Origin: Leifsonia sp. AG29
GTDB lineage: Bacteria > Actinomycetota > Actinomycetes > Actinomycetales > Microbacteriaceae
Reading direction: 5' to 3'
NCBI RefSeq assembly: GCF_009765225.1
Contig: NZ_VMSF01000001.1
Coordinates: 620,001-684,000 of the forward strand
DNA length: 64,000 bases
Below the pieces are notes generated by a model, which worked only from the letters and a program-made list of their open reading frames with translations, searched no databases and was not told where the DNA came from. Shown in pieces: positions 35,647 to 44,691 of this stretch. The stretch's first letter is position 1. Each line of letters opens with the position of its first letter. A program made the translations under genes and the position numbers.

Positions 35647-36744
35647 ATGAGGTGGAGCGGGCAGGAGCTGGCGGTCGAAGAGCCGTCAGCCCTCCCCGGC
35701 CTCGCCCGGCTCAACAACCTGGTGCGGTCCGTCCGGACTCCCGACTTCGCCGGCATCACGTTCCACGAGGTGCTGGCGAAGTCGGCGCTCAACCGCATCC
35801 CGGGCGGGGGAGGCCCGATGCCGTTCGGCTGGACGATCAACCCCTACCGCGGGTGCTCGCACGCGTGCGTCTACTGCTTCGCGCGGCCCACCCACACGTA
35901 CCTCGAACTCGGCCCGGGGAAGGACTTCGACCAGGAGATCGTCGTCAAGGTCAACGTCGCCGAGGTGCTCCGCAAAGAGCTGTCCAAGCCGAGCTGGGGG
36001 CGGCATCCGGTGGCGCTCGGCACCAACACCGACCCGTATCAGCGAGCGGAGGGGCGCTACGGGCTCATACCGGGCATCATCGACGCGCTCGCCGACTCGG
36101 GCACGCCGTTCAGCATCCTGACCAAGGGGTCGCTGCTGAGGCGCGATCTGGATCGGCTGGCAGAGGCGGCGACCCGCGTTCCCGTCGATCTGGCCATGTC
36201 GATCGCCGTCTACGACGACGAGCTCCAGCAGTCGGTCGAGCCCGGCACGCCGACGACGAAGGCGCGGCTGGCCACGGTGACGGCGGTGCGCGAGAAGGGG
36301 CTCGACTGCGCCGTGTTCCTGATGCCGATCCTCCCGTACCTGACGGACACCCGGGAGCACCTGGATGAGGCGCTGCGTCAGGCCGCCGAGGCGGGCGCCA
36401 CCTCGGTCCTGTACACGGCCCTCCATCTGAAGCCCGGCGTCAAGGAGTGGTACTACCTCTGGCTCGGCCGCGAGCACCCCGAGCTTCTCCCGGCCTACCG
36501 GCGCATGTACGACCGGGGCACGTTCGCCCCGAAGGAGTACCGCCAGTGGCTCGCCGCCCGCATCAAGCCCCTGATCCGTCGGCACGGGCTCGACGAGGGG
36601 AAGGAGGCGCCGATCACCGGCGGGGTCCGGTCGTCGGCACTCGGCATGCTCCGCGACGGCGAGGGAGAGCGCCAGACGCTCGCTCCGGCCGACCGGGTCG
36701 GAGCGTCGCTGACCGCGCTCGGGGTGCAGCCCACCCTGTTCTGA
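35647..36744 (+). CDS. Radical SAM protein, Rv2578c-like
   Basis: A 365-residue radical S-adenosylmethionine enzyme with the cluster motif CSHACVYC (Cys 70, 74 and 77, spaced CX3CX2C) after INPYRGC, typical of the Rv2578c/spore-photoproduct-lyase-like group. The SAM-domain barrel continues to about residue 270, with TNTDPYQ and LTKGSLLRRD. The reaction is unknown. A perfect LexA-type box sits in its promoter, so the gene should be induced by DNA damage, which supports a repair-related role (inference). It is a single-gene unit, ended by a hairpin at 36779. Confidence 0.85.
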   Translation: MRWSGQELAVEEPSALPGLARLNNLVRSVRTPDFAGITFHEVLAKSALNRIPGGGGPMPFGWTINPYRGCSHACVYCFARPTHTYLELGPGKDFDQEIVVKVNVAEVLRKELSKPSWGRHPVALGTNTDPYQRAEGRYGLIPGIIDALADSGTPFSILTKGSLLRRDLDRLAEAATRVPVDLAMSIAVYDDELQQSVEPGTPTTKARLATVTAVREKGLDCAVFLMPILPYLTDTREHLDEALRQAAEAGATSVLYTALHLKPGVKEWYYLWLGREHPELLPAYRRMYDRGTFAPKEYRQWLAARIKPLIRRHGLDEGKEAPITGGVRSSALGMLRDGEGERQTLAPADRVGASLTALGVQPTLF

Positions 36745-36778
36745 CCCCGAGACGGGTCGCCTCCGACTCGTGGCGGGT

Positions 36779-36816
36779 GCGGCGTACCCCGGCCGCGGCC
36801 GGTCGGGGTACGCCGC
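36779..36816. terminator. Hairpin after radical SAM gene
   Basis: GCGGCGTACCCCG (36779-36791) pairs perfectly with CGGGGTACGCCGC (36804-36816). No T-run follows, so it may be a weak or factor-dependent terminator. Confidence 0.6.
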
Positions 36817-36831
36817 GCGCCACCCGGATGC

Positions 36832-36837
36832 CATAAT
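36832..36837 (+). promoter_or_regulatory. -10 box of the kinase operon
   Basis: CATAAT, close to the consensus TATAAT, stands 78 bases before the kinase GTG. A -35 could not be assigned. Confidence 0.45.
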
Positions 36838-36909
36838 CCGTGGGAGGGCCGGACACTCCCGGCTTCGCCGGCGCCGCCTGCCGGCCCGACCGCGCTCGAA
36901 GGGGATCAC

Positions 36910-38118
36910 GTGTCGCTCGGCCTTCCCAGCCACCTGGCACGGGAGGCGAACTCGCGCGCGCTCGCCGCTGGCGCCCGGTGGGCCGGACTCGTCTGCCTCG
37001 GGTCCGCGGTCGTGAACGTGGGCATCAGCTCGGCACGGGCGCCGGGCGCCTCCCCGTGGGTGGCGATCCTCGTCCTGGCTCCGATGGTCGGCCTCCTGAT
37101 CGCGCTCCTGCGCGGGCGAACCCTCGCGCTGACCGTCGCGTACCTCCTCGTCGGGTCGGTGTGCACCTACTTCTACGCGGTCGCGCTCTTCATCAGCACG
37201 CCCGCCTACCGCGACAGCAGCCTCTTCGTCATCGCGCTCCCCGTCGTCGCCATGACGCTCGTCGGCGGCGCCGGGACGGGGTCGCTCCGGGGCATCCTCT
37301 GGGCGACTCTCGGTTACGGGCTCGCCGAGGGCGCCGTCCTGCTGGCGACGACGACGACCCACCGCGTGTACGCACCGAACGCGATCGCCCTCGGCGCCTA
37401 CCTCCTGTTCGTCGCCGTGCTCGCCTTCGACGGTCTGACCCGGGGCGCCCGGGCGGGCGCCCAGTCGGCGCTCCACCGGGCGATGCGCGACTCGCGACTG
37501 GTGCAGTTCCGCCTCGAGGGCATCGCGCGGGCGACCGCGGAGGTGCACGACACCTTCTTGAGCGACCTCACGGCGGTGGCCACGGCGACGGCCGGCCCGC
37601 TCGACCCCCGGCTCCGCGACCGGATCGAACAGGATCTGCGTTCCCTGGGGGTCCTGGTCGGCGACGAGGAGGCGCCCGCGGGCCCGAGCCTCCTGGACGC
37701 CTGGGAGGACAGCGAGGTGAGCCGCGCGATCGAGGACGCGCGGGACGAGGGGCTCGCCGTCACCGTCTCGGGTGACCGGGTGACGCTCGCTCTCGTGGGG
37801 AGCGAGGAACGCCGGGCGCTCGGGCTCGCGGTGCGCCAATGCCTCGCCAACGTGCTCAAGCATTCGGGCAGCACCACTGCCGAGGTGGCTCTCTCCGCGG
37901 CCGCCGGCTCGGTTTCGGTGATGGTGGTCGACGGCGGGAGCGGGTTCTCAGCCAGCTCCCCGGCGCCGGACCGACTGGGCCTCAGGCAGTCCGTGCGGGA
38001 CCGCATCGAGCGCGTGGGAGGCACGGTGACCGTGTACTCGAGCGAGGACGTCGGGACGACGGTGATCATGGTGGTTCCGGTCTCCGATGCGGCCTCCGGA
38101 TCCGGAGGCCGGCCGTGA
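36910..38118 (+). CDS. Membrane sensor histidine kinase
   Basis: A 402-residue kinase of the NarL-partner (HisKA_3-like) class. Five or six membrane helices span about residues 20-180. The phosphoacceptor region reads TAEVHDTFLSDL with His about 213. The ATPase domain has the N-box CLANVLKHSGSTTAEV, G1 VDGGSGF and G2 RLGLRQSVRDRIERVGG. No sensor domain other than the membrane bundle is present, so a membrane or small hydrophobic signal is likely. It starts a three-gene run: its stop overlaps the next gene (GTGA), which overlaps the response regulator. Confidence 0.82.
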   Translation: MSLGLPSHLAREANSRALAAGARWAGLVCLGSAVVNVGISSARAPGASPWVAILVLAPMVGLLIALLRGRTLALTVAYLLVGSVCTYFYAVALFISTPAYRDSSLFVIALPVVAMTLVGGAGTGSLRGILWATLGYGLAEGAVLLATTTTHRVYAPNAIALGAYLLFVAVLAFDGLTRGARAGAQSALHRAMRDSRLVQFRLEGIARATAEVHDTFLSDLTAVATATAGPLDPRLRDRIEQDLRSLGVLVGDEEAPAGPSLLDAWEDSEVSRAIEDARDEGLAVTVSGDRVTLALVGSEERRALGLAVRQCLANVLKHSGSTTAEVALSAAAGSVSVMVVDGGSGFSASSPAPDRLGLRQSVRDRIERVGGTVTVYSSEDVGTTVIMVVPVSDAASGSGGRP

Positions 38119-39326
38119 GCGCGCTGACCCCGGCGACGGTCGCTCGGCTGCGAGGCGTGCCGCCCGAGCGGACGCCGCAACGCTTGGATCCGCTCGGAGC
38201 GCAGACCGCGTGGGGCCTCGTCCCTGCGATCGCGGTCCTCTCCGTGGGGTACGCCGTCGTGTCGACGCTTCTCCACGGCCCGCAGGTGGTGGACCCTCCG
38301 GTCGCCGTTGCCGCGATCGTCCTCCTGGCCGTGACGGGCGCCGTCGCCTCCATCAGGACCCGCCCCGGCCTCGTCCCCTTCGGGCGCTGGTCCCATCTGT
38401 CCGTCACCGGCGGTGCGCTCCTGGCGGCCGTCCTCTTCTCGGCCTCGGCGTGGGGCGCCAACCAGCGCATCCAGGACGACTGGGGTCAGATCGCCGTCGG
38501 CCTCTTCCTCATCGCGATGCCGCTGTACCGCCCGGTCGGCGAGGTCATCGCCGTCGGCGCCACATCGGCGCTCGTCCTCGCGGCGCTCGCGGCCTTCCAG
38601 AGCAGCACGCTGCTGATCCACAACAACCCGCTGGTCTACGCGATCGTCGCCGCGACGCCCGTCCTCGCCCTGGCGTGCGGCGGCGCCGGCTACGCCTGGA
38701 CCATGACGGAGGAGGCGCTGCGCTGGAGGCTCGTCGCGCGCGACGGACAGGAGCGGCTCGATCGCGAGCTCCGCCTGACGGCCGAGCGCATGATCGCGCA
38801 GGAGCGGGCCACGGCGCTCAACGCGGATGCCGTGCCGTTCCTCCTCCACCTGCTCGCGCAGGATGCGATCACCGAGAGCGACCGGGAGCGTGCAGAAGCC
38901 GTGGGAGCGGAGCTGCGATCCCTGTCGCTGCGGGCGGTCGAGCGCACCTGGCTCCGCGAGACGGTCCGCCAGGCGCTGAGGAAGCATACCGAAGCGCCAC
39001 TGGCCGCCGCAGCGGGTCGCGTCGACGATCCCGACGGACTGGAGGCGGTGCTCAGCACGGAGCTGCGCGGCGCCGTCGGCGCGCTGGTCGCCGCGGTGGC
39101 CCGCCAGCCGGGACTCGACCCGTCGTCGCTGCGGATCACCGCTTCCCACCCTGAGCAGCCGAGATTCGAGCTCACGGCGACGGTCGCTCAGCCGCGGTCG
39201 GAGCTGCGGCGAGAACTCCTGCCGTTCCTCGGTGCCCTGAGCTCGACCTCGCTCAGCACCGGCATGAGCACGGATGAGGGCCGGCTGGTGGTCCGCTTCG
39301 CGTACCCTGGGAGCAGACGACGATGA
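38115..39326 (+). CDS. Histidine-kinase-like membrane protein, probably kinase-dead
   Basis: A 403-residue protein with the same overall layout and length as the preceding kinase. About six membrane helices (residues 25-190) are followed by a coiled-coil segment (about 205-290). Where the kinase has VHDTFLSDL, this reads NADAVPFLL, with no histidine. The C-terminal region keeps a faint ATPase-like pattern (LRGAVGALVAAVARQ) but lacks the N-box asparagine and the glycine loops. It is read here as a pseudokinase that may control its neighbour by heterodimer formation (inference). It overlaps both flanking genes by four bases. Confidence 0.6.
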   Translation: MSALTPATVARLRGVPPERTPQRLDPLGAQTAWGLVPAIAVLSVGYAVVSTLLHGPQVVDPPVAVAAIVLLAVTGAVASIRTRPGLVPFGRWSHLSVTGGALLAAVLFSASAWGANQRIQDDWGQIAVGLFLIAMPLYRPVGEVIAVGATSALVLAALAAFQSSTLLIHNNPLVYAIVAATPVLALACGGAGYAWTMTEEALRWRLVARDGQERLDRELRLTAERMIAQERATALNADAVPFLLHLLAQDAITESDRERAEAVGAELRSLSLRAVERTWLRETVRQALRKHTEAPLAAAAGRVDDPDGLEAVLSTELRGAVGALVAAVARQPGLDPSSLRITASHPEQPRFELTATVAQPRSELRRELLPFLGALSSTSLSTGMSTDEGRLVVRFAYPGSRRR

Positions 39327-39988
39327 CCAGCACCAAGAACGACGCCCCCTCCCGCATCCGGTTGGCGATCCTCGACGACCACGAGATCCTGCTCGACAGC
39401 CTGGCGGACTGGATCGAGCGCAACGCCCCCGAATTCGACCTCGTGCTCCGCGCCCGGAGCTGGATCGAGTTGGTCCACAGCGAGGCATTCCCCACCGATC
39501 TCGTCATCATGGACCTTCAGCTGCCGGAGTCCGTGTCCATCGGCGCTCGGGTGCGCACCTGCCGGGCGGCGGGGGCGAAGGTGATCGTCCTCAGCGCTGC
39601 GGATGCGCAGGCAGACCGGGAGGCGGCGCTCGCGGCGGGCGCACTCGCCTACGTGAGCAAGGCGCAGCCGATGTCGGACCTCCTCGCGGCCGCGCTCGCC
39701 GCTGTCGGGCGCAGTGAGGCGACCAGTGCACTGCCTCAGGTCTGGCGCCCGAGGCCGGCCCCTGCCCCGGCCGCCCGCCCGCGGTTGAGCGACGGGGAGC
39801 GACAGGCGCTCGTGCTGTATGCCGACGGTCGCACCACCGCGGAGGTCGCCCGCGAGATGAACGTCCAGTACGAGACGGCCAAGACGTACCTCCGCCGGGT
39901 GCGTGAGAAGTACGGCCGCGTGGGCCGTCCGACGAGCTCGCGGGCGGACCTCATCCGCCGTGCCGCTGAAGACGGCTACCTGACCTAG
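39323..39988 (+). CDS. LuxR/NarL-type response regulator
   Basis: A 221-residue two-component regulator. The receiver domain has Asp-Asp at 18-19, phosphoacceptor Asp 64 (VIMDLQLPE) and Lys 113 (YVSKAQP). A proline/alanine linker leads to a C-terminal LuxR helix-turn-helix (LSDGERQALVLYADGRTTAEVAREMNVQYETAKTYLRRV). It overlaps the pseudokinase gene (ATGA) and should be phosphorylated by the kinase at 36910. Its targets are unknown; autoregulation is plausible. Confidence 0.88.
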   Translation: MTSTKNDAPSRIRLAILDDHEILLDSLADWIERNAPEFDLVLRARSWIELVHSEAFPTDLVIMDLQLPESVSIGARVRTCRAAGAKVIVLSAADAQADREAALAAGALAYVSKAQPMSDLLAAALAAVGRSEATSALPQVWRPRPAPAPAARPRLSDGERQALVLYADGRTTAEVAREMNVQYETAKTYLRRVREKYGRVGRPTSSRADLIRRAAEDGYLT

Positions 39989-39993
39989 CCCCC

Positions 39994-39999
39994 TAGGAT
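39994..39999 (+). promoter_or_regulatory. -10 box of tdk, leaderless
   Basis: TAGGAT stands 12 bases before the tdk GTG, with no ribosome site between. Confidence 0.5.
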
Positions 40000-40005
40000 C
40001 GTGTC

Positions 40006-40680
40006 GTGGCAAAACTGTATTTCCGCTACGGGGCGATGAACAGCGGCAAGAGCACGGCGATGCTCCAGGCCGCGTACAACTACGAGGAGCGAGGCCACCG
40101 CGTCCTCCTCGCCAAGCCCTCCATCGACACCAAGGGCGACATGGGCATCCTGTCGCGGCTCGGCGTCACCCGTCAGGTCGACTTCGTGATCAACCCCGAC
40201 ACCGACGCGTACGGCAAGTTCCAGCAGCACCGCGAGCGGGTCATCAAGCGCTTCGACCGGGACGTGAGCGCCCTCCTCGTCGACGAGGCCCAGTTCCTGA
40301 CCGAGGCCCAGGTGGACGACCTGCTGCGGATCGCCCTCCTCGACGACGTCCCGGTGCTGGCCTACGGGATCCGCACCGACTTCCAGACCGTCGCTTTCCC
40401 CGGCAGCAGGCGGCTGCTCGAGGTGGCGCACAGCCTGGAGGAGCTCAAGACCATCTGCCGCTGCGGCCGGAAGGCCATCTTCAATGCCCGGAAGATCAAC
40501 GGCGTGTTCGTCTTCGACGGCGACCAGGTCGCGATCGACGGCGACTCGGTCAGCTACGAGTCCCTGTGCGGCAAGTGCTACCTCCAGGAGAGCCGCGGCG
40601 TGCTCAACAACGGCCGGAGGCAGTGGCCCGTCGAGGCGGCGCCGGCCTACCTGAGCGAGCCCGATCCCGACTTCACCTGA
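40006..40680 (+). CDS. tdk: Thymidine kinase
   Basis: A 224-residue type II thymidine kinase that phosphorylates thymidine (and deoxyuridine) in the salvage pathway. The P-loop GAMNSGKST is at residues 9-17, DEAQF is the Walker B-like motif, and the zinc-binding lasso cysteines occur as CRCG and CGKC in the last third. Length is normal. The GTG start follows a TAGGAT box, so the message is probably leaderless. It is not obviously linked functionally to its neighbours. Confidence 0.95.
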   Translation: MAKLYFRYGAMNSGKSTAMLQAAYNYEERGHRVLLAKPSIDTKGDMGILSRLGVTRQVDFVINPDTDAYGKFQQHRERVIKRFDRDVSALLVDEAQFLTEAQVDDLLRIALLDDVPVLAYGIRTDFQTVAFPGSRRLLEVAHSLEELKTICRCGRKAIFNARKINGVFVFDGDQVAIDGDSVSYESLCGKCYLQESRGVLNNGRRQWPVEAAPAYLSEPDPDFT

Positions 40681-40734
40681 CCCGTCCCGCGATCCCGCGG
40701 CCGACGCCGACGACCAGCCGAGAAGAGTAGGACC

Positions 40735-42045
40735 ATGAGAATCTCCGTGATCGGGTGCGGCTACCTGGGCGCCGTCCACGCCGCCGCGATGGCCCACCTG
40801 GGCCACGAGGTCGTCGGCATCGACGTCGACGCGGAGCGCATCGCCGCTCTGGCGGCAGGGCGTCCTCCGTTCTTCGAGCCGGAGTTCGGCGACATGCTCG
40901 CGTCCTCGCTGGCCTCCGGGAGGCTCCGCTTCTCGACCGACATGGCGGACGCCGAAGGGTACGAGGTGCACTTCGTCGCCGTGGGCACCCCGCAGAGCGC
41001 GGACGGCCAGGCGGCCGACATGCGCTTCGTGGATGCGGCGTTCGGCTCGCTCGCCGGCCACCTCCGGCCGGGCGACGTCGTCGTCGGGAAGAGCACGGTC
41101 CCGGTGGGCACCGCCTCCCGACTGGCCGAGCTGCTGCGCGAGCGCGCTCCGGAGGCGACGCTCGCGTGGAACCCCGAGTTCCTGCGCGAAGGGTTCGCGG
41201 TGAAGGACACGATCGCGCCGGACAGGCTCGTCTACGGTGTTCCCGACGGTGACGCGGGGGAGCGCGCGGTCGGCCGGCTGGACGAGGTCTACGCGTCGGC
41301 CGTCGGTTCGGGCACGCCGCGCATCGTCACCGACTACGCGACGGCGGAGCTCGTGAAGGTGTCGGCGAACGCCTTCCTCGCGACGAAGATCTCGTTCATC
41401 AACGCCATGGCGGAGATCGCCGAGGCGACCGGCGCGGATGTCACGAAACTCGCCGACGCGATCGGTCACGACGCCCGCATCGGCCGCCGCTTCCTCAACG
41501 CGGGCGTCGGGTTCGGCGGCGGCTGCCTGCCCAAGGACATCCGCGCGTTCAGTGCCCGCGCCCACGAGCTGGGGCTCGGCGACTCGGTCAAGTTCCTGGA
41601 CGAGGTCGACAAGATCAACCTGCGGCGGCGCGCGCGTGTGGTCCAGCTGGTCGAGGAGGAGGCCGGGGGCCTCGAGGGAACGAAGGTCGCCGTTCTCGGG
41701 CTCGCCTTCAAACCCCACTCCGACGACATCCGCGATTCGCCGGCACTGACCGTCGCCCAGCAGCTGGCCGCCTCCGGCGCCGTCGTCACGGCCACCGACC
41801 CAGCGGCCATCCCGAACGCCTCCCGCCGCGCGCCCGAGCTGACCTACGCCGAGACCCCGGAGGCGGCTGTCGCCGATGCCGACGTCGTCGTGCTCATTAC
41901 GGAGTGGCCGGATTACGTCGGTATCGATCCCGCCGCTCTGGGCGAGCTCGTGAGGCGGCGCGTCGTCATCGACGGACGGAACGTGCTCGACCCGGCGCGG
42001 TGGCGCGCCGCCGGCTGGACCTACCGCGGACTCGGCAGGCGCTGA
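40735..42045 (+). CDS. ugd: UDP-glucose 6-dehydrogenase
   Basis: A 436-residue NAD-dependent enzyme that oxidises UDP-glucose to UDP-glucuronate. The Rossmann motif is GCGYLGAVHA (7-16), NPEFLREG (146-153) is the substrate loop and the catalytic cysteine is Cys 264 in FGGGCLPKD. UDP-glucuronate would feed cell-surface polysaccharide or glycan synthesis, in line with the envelope proteins encoded next. UDP-ManNAc dehydrogenase is a less likely alternative. A C-rich hairpin lies just after the stop. Confidence 0.9.
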   Translation: MRISVIGCGYLGAVHAAAMAHLGHEVVGIDVDAERIAALAAGRPPFFEPEFGDMLASSLASGRLRFSTDMADAEGYEVHFVAVGTPQSADGQAADMRFVDAAFGSLAGHLRPGDVVVGKSTVPVGTASRLAELLRERAPEATLAWNPEFLREGFAVKDTIAPDRLVYGVPDGDAGERAVGRLDEVYASAVGSGTPRIVTDYATAELVKVSANAFLATKISFINAMAEIAEATGADVTKLADAIGHDARIGRRFLNAGVGFGGGCLPKDIRAFSARAHELGLGDSVKFLDEVDKINLRRRARVVQLVEEEAGGLEGTKVAVLGLAFKPHSDDIRDSPALTVAQQLAASGAVVTATDPAAIPNASRRAPELTYAETPEAAVADADVVVLITEWPDYVGIDPAALGELVRRRVVIDGRNVLDPARWRAAGWTYRGLGRR

Positions 42046-42052
42046 CCTCGTC

Positions 42053-42076
42053 GCGCCCCCTTTTTGGGGGAGGCGC
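42053..42076 (+). terminator. Hairpin after ugd
   Basis: GCGCCCCC-TTTTT-GGGGG-A-GGCGC folds as a short GC stem with one bulge and an A-rich tail (AAAA). It separates ugd from the DUF4012 promoter. Confidence 0.6.
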
Positions 42077-42093
42077 AAAAGATGAGGATTTGT

Positions 42094-42099
42094 TAGTTT
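42094..42099 (+). promoter_or_regulatory. -10 box of DUF4012 gene, leaderless
   Basis: TAGTTT stands 12 bases before the ATG in an AT-richer stretch; no ribosome site is visible. Confidence 0.45.
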
Positions 42100-42105
42100 T
42101 GTGGG

Positions 42106-43977
42106 ATGGCGATCGGTCTCGCGCGCGACCCGGCACCGCCGCGGCCGGCGGAGCCTCCCGCCGAGCCGCGCTCCTCGAGCCGCCGCCGCACCATCGTCAC
42201 CGTCGTGGTCGTCGTCCTGGTGCTCCTCGTGGCCGGCCTCGTGGGGTGGATCGGCTTACGCGGCTACCTCGCGCGACAACAACTGAGCCTCGCCACGCCT
42301 GCGGCCAATGCGGTGGTCGACGCGGTTCGCAGCGGCGACCTCACGAAGGCCACGACGGCCGCCGCCGAACTCCGGCGGAGCGCCGCATCTGCTGCCGATC
42401 TCACGAGCGACCCGGTGTGGAGGAGCGCGGAAGCCGTGCCCTGGGCGGGCCCCAATCTCGCCGCGGTCCGTCGCACGGCGGCCGCCGTCGATACGCTCGC
42501 CTCTGAGGTCGTGGGGCCTCTGGTCGGAGTCGCGAAGCATGCCGACCCCCGGTCCATCGCGGTGAAGAACGGCCGAGTGGACCTCGCCCCGATCCGGGCG
42601 GCCGCCCCCGTCGTCGAGAGCGCCCAGACGGCGTTCCACCGGGCGCAAGCCGATGTTTCGTCGATCGACACCTCTGTCACCATCGGGCAGATCCGGTCGG
42701 CGGTCGATCGCCTGCGCTCCCTCCTCTCCCAGACGGCCCCGTCGATGGACGCCCTCGGCAATGCGGCCCGCCTCCTGCCGCCGATGCTGGGCGCCGACGG
42801 CCCGCGGAACTACCTGATCGTCGCGCAGAACCCGGCCGAGCTCCGGGCCACGGGCGGTCTCATCGGCTCCGTCTCGATGCTGCACGCGGATGACGGAGCC
42901 ATCAGCCTCCCGAGCCACACGGTCGGCGCTACTCTCGGCCCGTGGGACGAACCCGTCGCCTCTCTGCCGGACAGCACCGTCGGACTCTATGGACCGCTGG
43001 TGGGGAGGCTGCTGCAGGATGCGAACGCGACGCCCGACTTCCCGCTCGCGGCCTCCACCGTCTCCACCATGTGGACGAAGACGTACGGCGACCGGGTCGA
43101 CGGCGTCGTGGCGCTCGATCCCGTGGCGCTCTCACAGGTGCTGCGCGCCACAGGGCCCGTCACGCTGTCGACCGGCGAGCGCCTCGGGGCGGACGACGCG
43201 GTCCGCGTGCTGCTGAGTGATGTCTACGCGCGATTCGCGGAGCCGTGGCGGCAGGATCTGTTCTTCTCCTCGTCGGCCGAGGCCATCTTCCATGCCGTGG
43301 TCGGGGGAGGGGTGGACGGGCGCGCCCTCGTCGACTCCCTGGCGGCGGCGGGGGCGTCGCGGCGCGTGCTGATCTGGAGCGCCCATCCGGGCGAGCAGTC
43401 GGTGCTCGCGAGCACGACGCTCTCCGGCGTGCTGCCTTCCTCGACCCCGACGACGGCGGGGATCGGCGTCTACTTCGACGATGCGACCGGCGGCAAGATG
43501 GATTACTACCTCCGCACTCAGGTCTCCGCCGGCGCCGCGGTGTGCCGCGCGGACCGGACCCCTACGTCCGTGGTCGAGGTGACCCTCGCCAACAGGGCGC
43601 CGGCGGACGCCGCCGCGGCCCTGCCTGCATACGTGACCGGCGGCGGCTGGTTCGGGGTGTCGCCGGGCACGGTCCGAACGCGCGTCGTCGTCTACGGCCC
43701 GGCCGGGGGTCTCTTCGCTGGAGCAACGGCCGGGGGTGCGGCCGCCCCGGCTGCTACGGGAACCGACCGGGCTCGTCCCGTCGCGATTGTGACGGTCTCG
43801 CTGGCGCCGGGGCAAGCGACGACCGTGGGCGTGCAGTTCCTCAACATGAGGCAGCGCGCCCCGGGTCTTGCCGTGACGGTCTCGCCGACGCTCCCTGGCG
43901 ATGGTTCGACCCCCGTTGTGGGGGCATCGGTTCCTGTCGCGTCCCTTGCCGTCGATTGCCGATCGGCTATAAAGTGA
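42106..43977 (+). CDS. DUF4012-domain membrane-anchored protein
   Basis: A 623-residue protein with a short basic cytoplasmic N-terminus, one membrane helix (about residues 28-50), and a long extracellular part. Residues about 215-460 match the DUF4012 pattern, including NYLIVAQNPAELRATGGLIGSVSMLH and VDGVVALDPVALSQVL. Members of this family commonly lie in exopolysaccharide or cell-envelope gene clusters, but their reaction is unknown. Its place between ugd and an anchored surface protein fits an envelope role. A promoter-like TATAAA overlaps its last codons. Confidence 0.82.
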   Translation: MAIGLARDPAPPRPAEPPAEPRSSSRRRTIVTVVVVVLVLLVAGLVGWIGLRGYLARQQLSLATPAANAVVDAVRSGDLTKATTAAAELRRSAASAADLTSDPVWRSAEAVPWAGPNLAAVRRTAAAVDTLASEVVGPLVGVAKHADPRSIAVKNGRVDLAPIRAAAPVVESAQTAFHRAQADVSSIDTSVTIGQIRSAVDRLRSLLSQTAPSMDALGNAARLLPPMLGADGPRNYLIVAQNPAELRATGGLIGSVSMLHADDGAISLPSHTVGATLGPWDEPVASLPDSTVGLYGPLVGRLLQDANATPDFPLAASTVSTMWTKTYGDRVDGVVALDPVALSQVLRATGPVTLSTGERLGADDAVRVLLSDVYARFAEPWRQDLFFSSSAEAIFHAVVGGGVDGRALVDSLAAAGASRRVLIWSAHPGEQSVLASTTLSGVLPSSTPTTAGIGVYFDDATGGKMDYYLRTQVSAGAAVCRADRTPTSVVEVTLANRAPADAAAALPAYVTGGGWFGVSPGTVRTRVVVYGPAGGLFAGATAGGAAAPAATGTDRARPVAIVTVSLAPGQATTVGVQFLNMRQRAPGLAVTVSPTLPGDGSTPVVGASVPVASLAVDCRSAIK

Positions 43978-44018
43978 GTAATCGTCACGTAAGACGTGCG
44001 TCTGACGGGGGGCTCCCG

Positions 44019-44579
44019 ATGTTCAGAAAGATCCTCGCCGCGATCGGTGTCGCGGCCGCTCTCGTGCTCTCGGCGCCCCTCGCCGCCCAAGCCGTCGACT
44101 ACACCCAGGGTGCGCCGTGCGCCCTCGACGTGACCACCGTGACCGCCGGGGGGACCGCGCGAGTCATCTGCCAGCCCGGGACCTGGGGACCCTCCGAGCT
44201 CGTGAACTGGACCGTCACCGGCGAGTCCGGGGCCGGAGTCCGGCTCGCTTCGTTCGGCACGACGGTCACCACCGTCCACTTCTCCAAGGCGGCCAACGCC
44301 GACGGCAGCGACGTGCTGACCGTGACCATGCCGACGACCGCCAGCGGAAGCTACACGATCCGGGGCGAGGGGACCACCACGGGTCACGTCTGCACCGTCA
44401 CCCTGACCGTGCTGCCGGCCGACCACGCCGTCACAGCCGTCTCCGACCCGGGGTCCGGCCTGGCGGACACCGGCTCGGTCGTCGCGGAATGGGCCGCCTG
44501 GCTCGGCGGCGGACTCCTCGGAGCGGGGCTCATCACGGTCGCTGTGCTCGCCTGGGTGCGGCGGGTCCATCAGCCCTGA
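44019..44579 (+). CDS. Secreted surface protein with LAxTG sorting signal
   Basis: A 186-residue precursor with a signal peptide (residues 1-25, cleavage after AAQA). A short extracellular domain (about 27-140) resembles an Ig-like fold, with cysteines in the segments GAPCALD, RVICQPG and GHVCTVT. It ends with LADTG, a membrane helix and a basic tail (RRVHQP). LAxTG is the motif cleaved by class E sortases of actinobacteria, so the mature protein should be attached to peptidoglycan. No sortase gene is in the window. A TATAAA box at 43969 could drive it. Confidence 0.75.
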   Translation: MFRKILAAIGVAAALVLSAPLAAQAVDYTQGAPCALDVTTVTAGGTARVICQPGTWGPSELVNWTVTGESGAGVRLASFGTTVTTVHFSKAANADGSDVLTVTMPTTASGSYTIRGEGTTTGHVCTVTLTVLPADHAVTAVSDPGSGLADTGSVVAEWAAWLGGGLLGAGLITVAVLAWVRRVHQP

Positions 44580-44691
44580 GGTCGATGACCGAAGCGGAGG
44601 CGGCTCCCCGCCTCCCGGCCGCCCGCCGCCCACGTCGGCCCTTGGTGAGCCATCGGGAATCCGGCACGCGCGGGAGGGGTTGAACCCCGCT

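Noticed and set aside
35414-37863. Minus-strand frames opposite the radical SAM and kinase genes
   Set aside because: Composition-biased antisense frames without motifs; they would cross a terminator and a promoter.
42053-42076. Second 6C-like RNA after ugd
   Set aside because: Only one short hairpin with a T-loop, not C-rich loops; it reads as an ordinary terminator.
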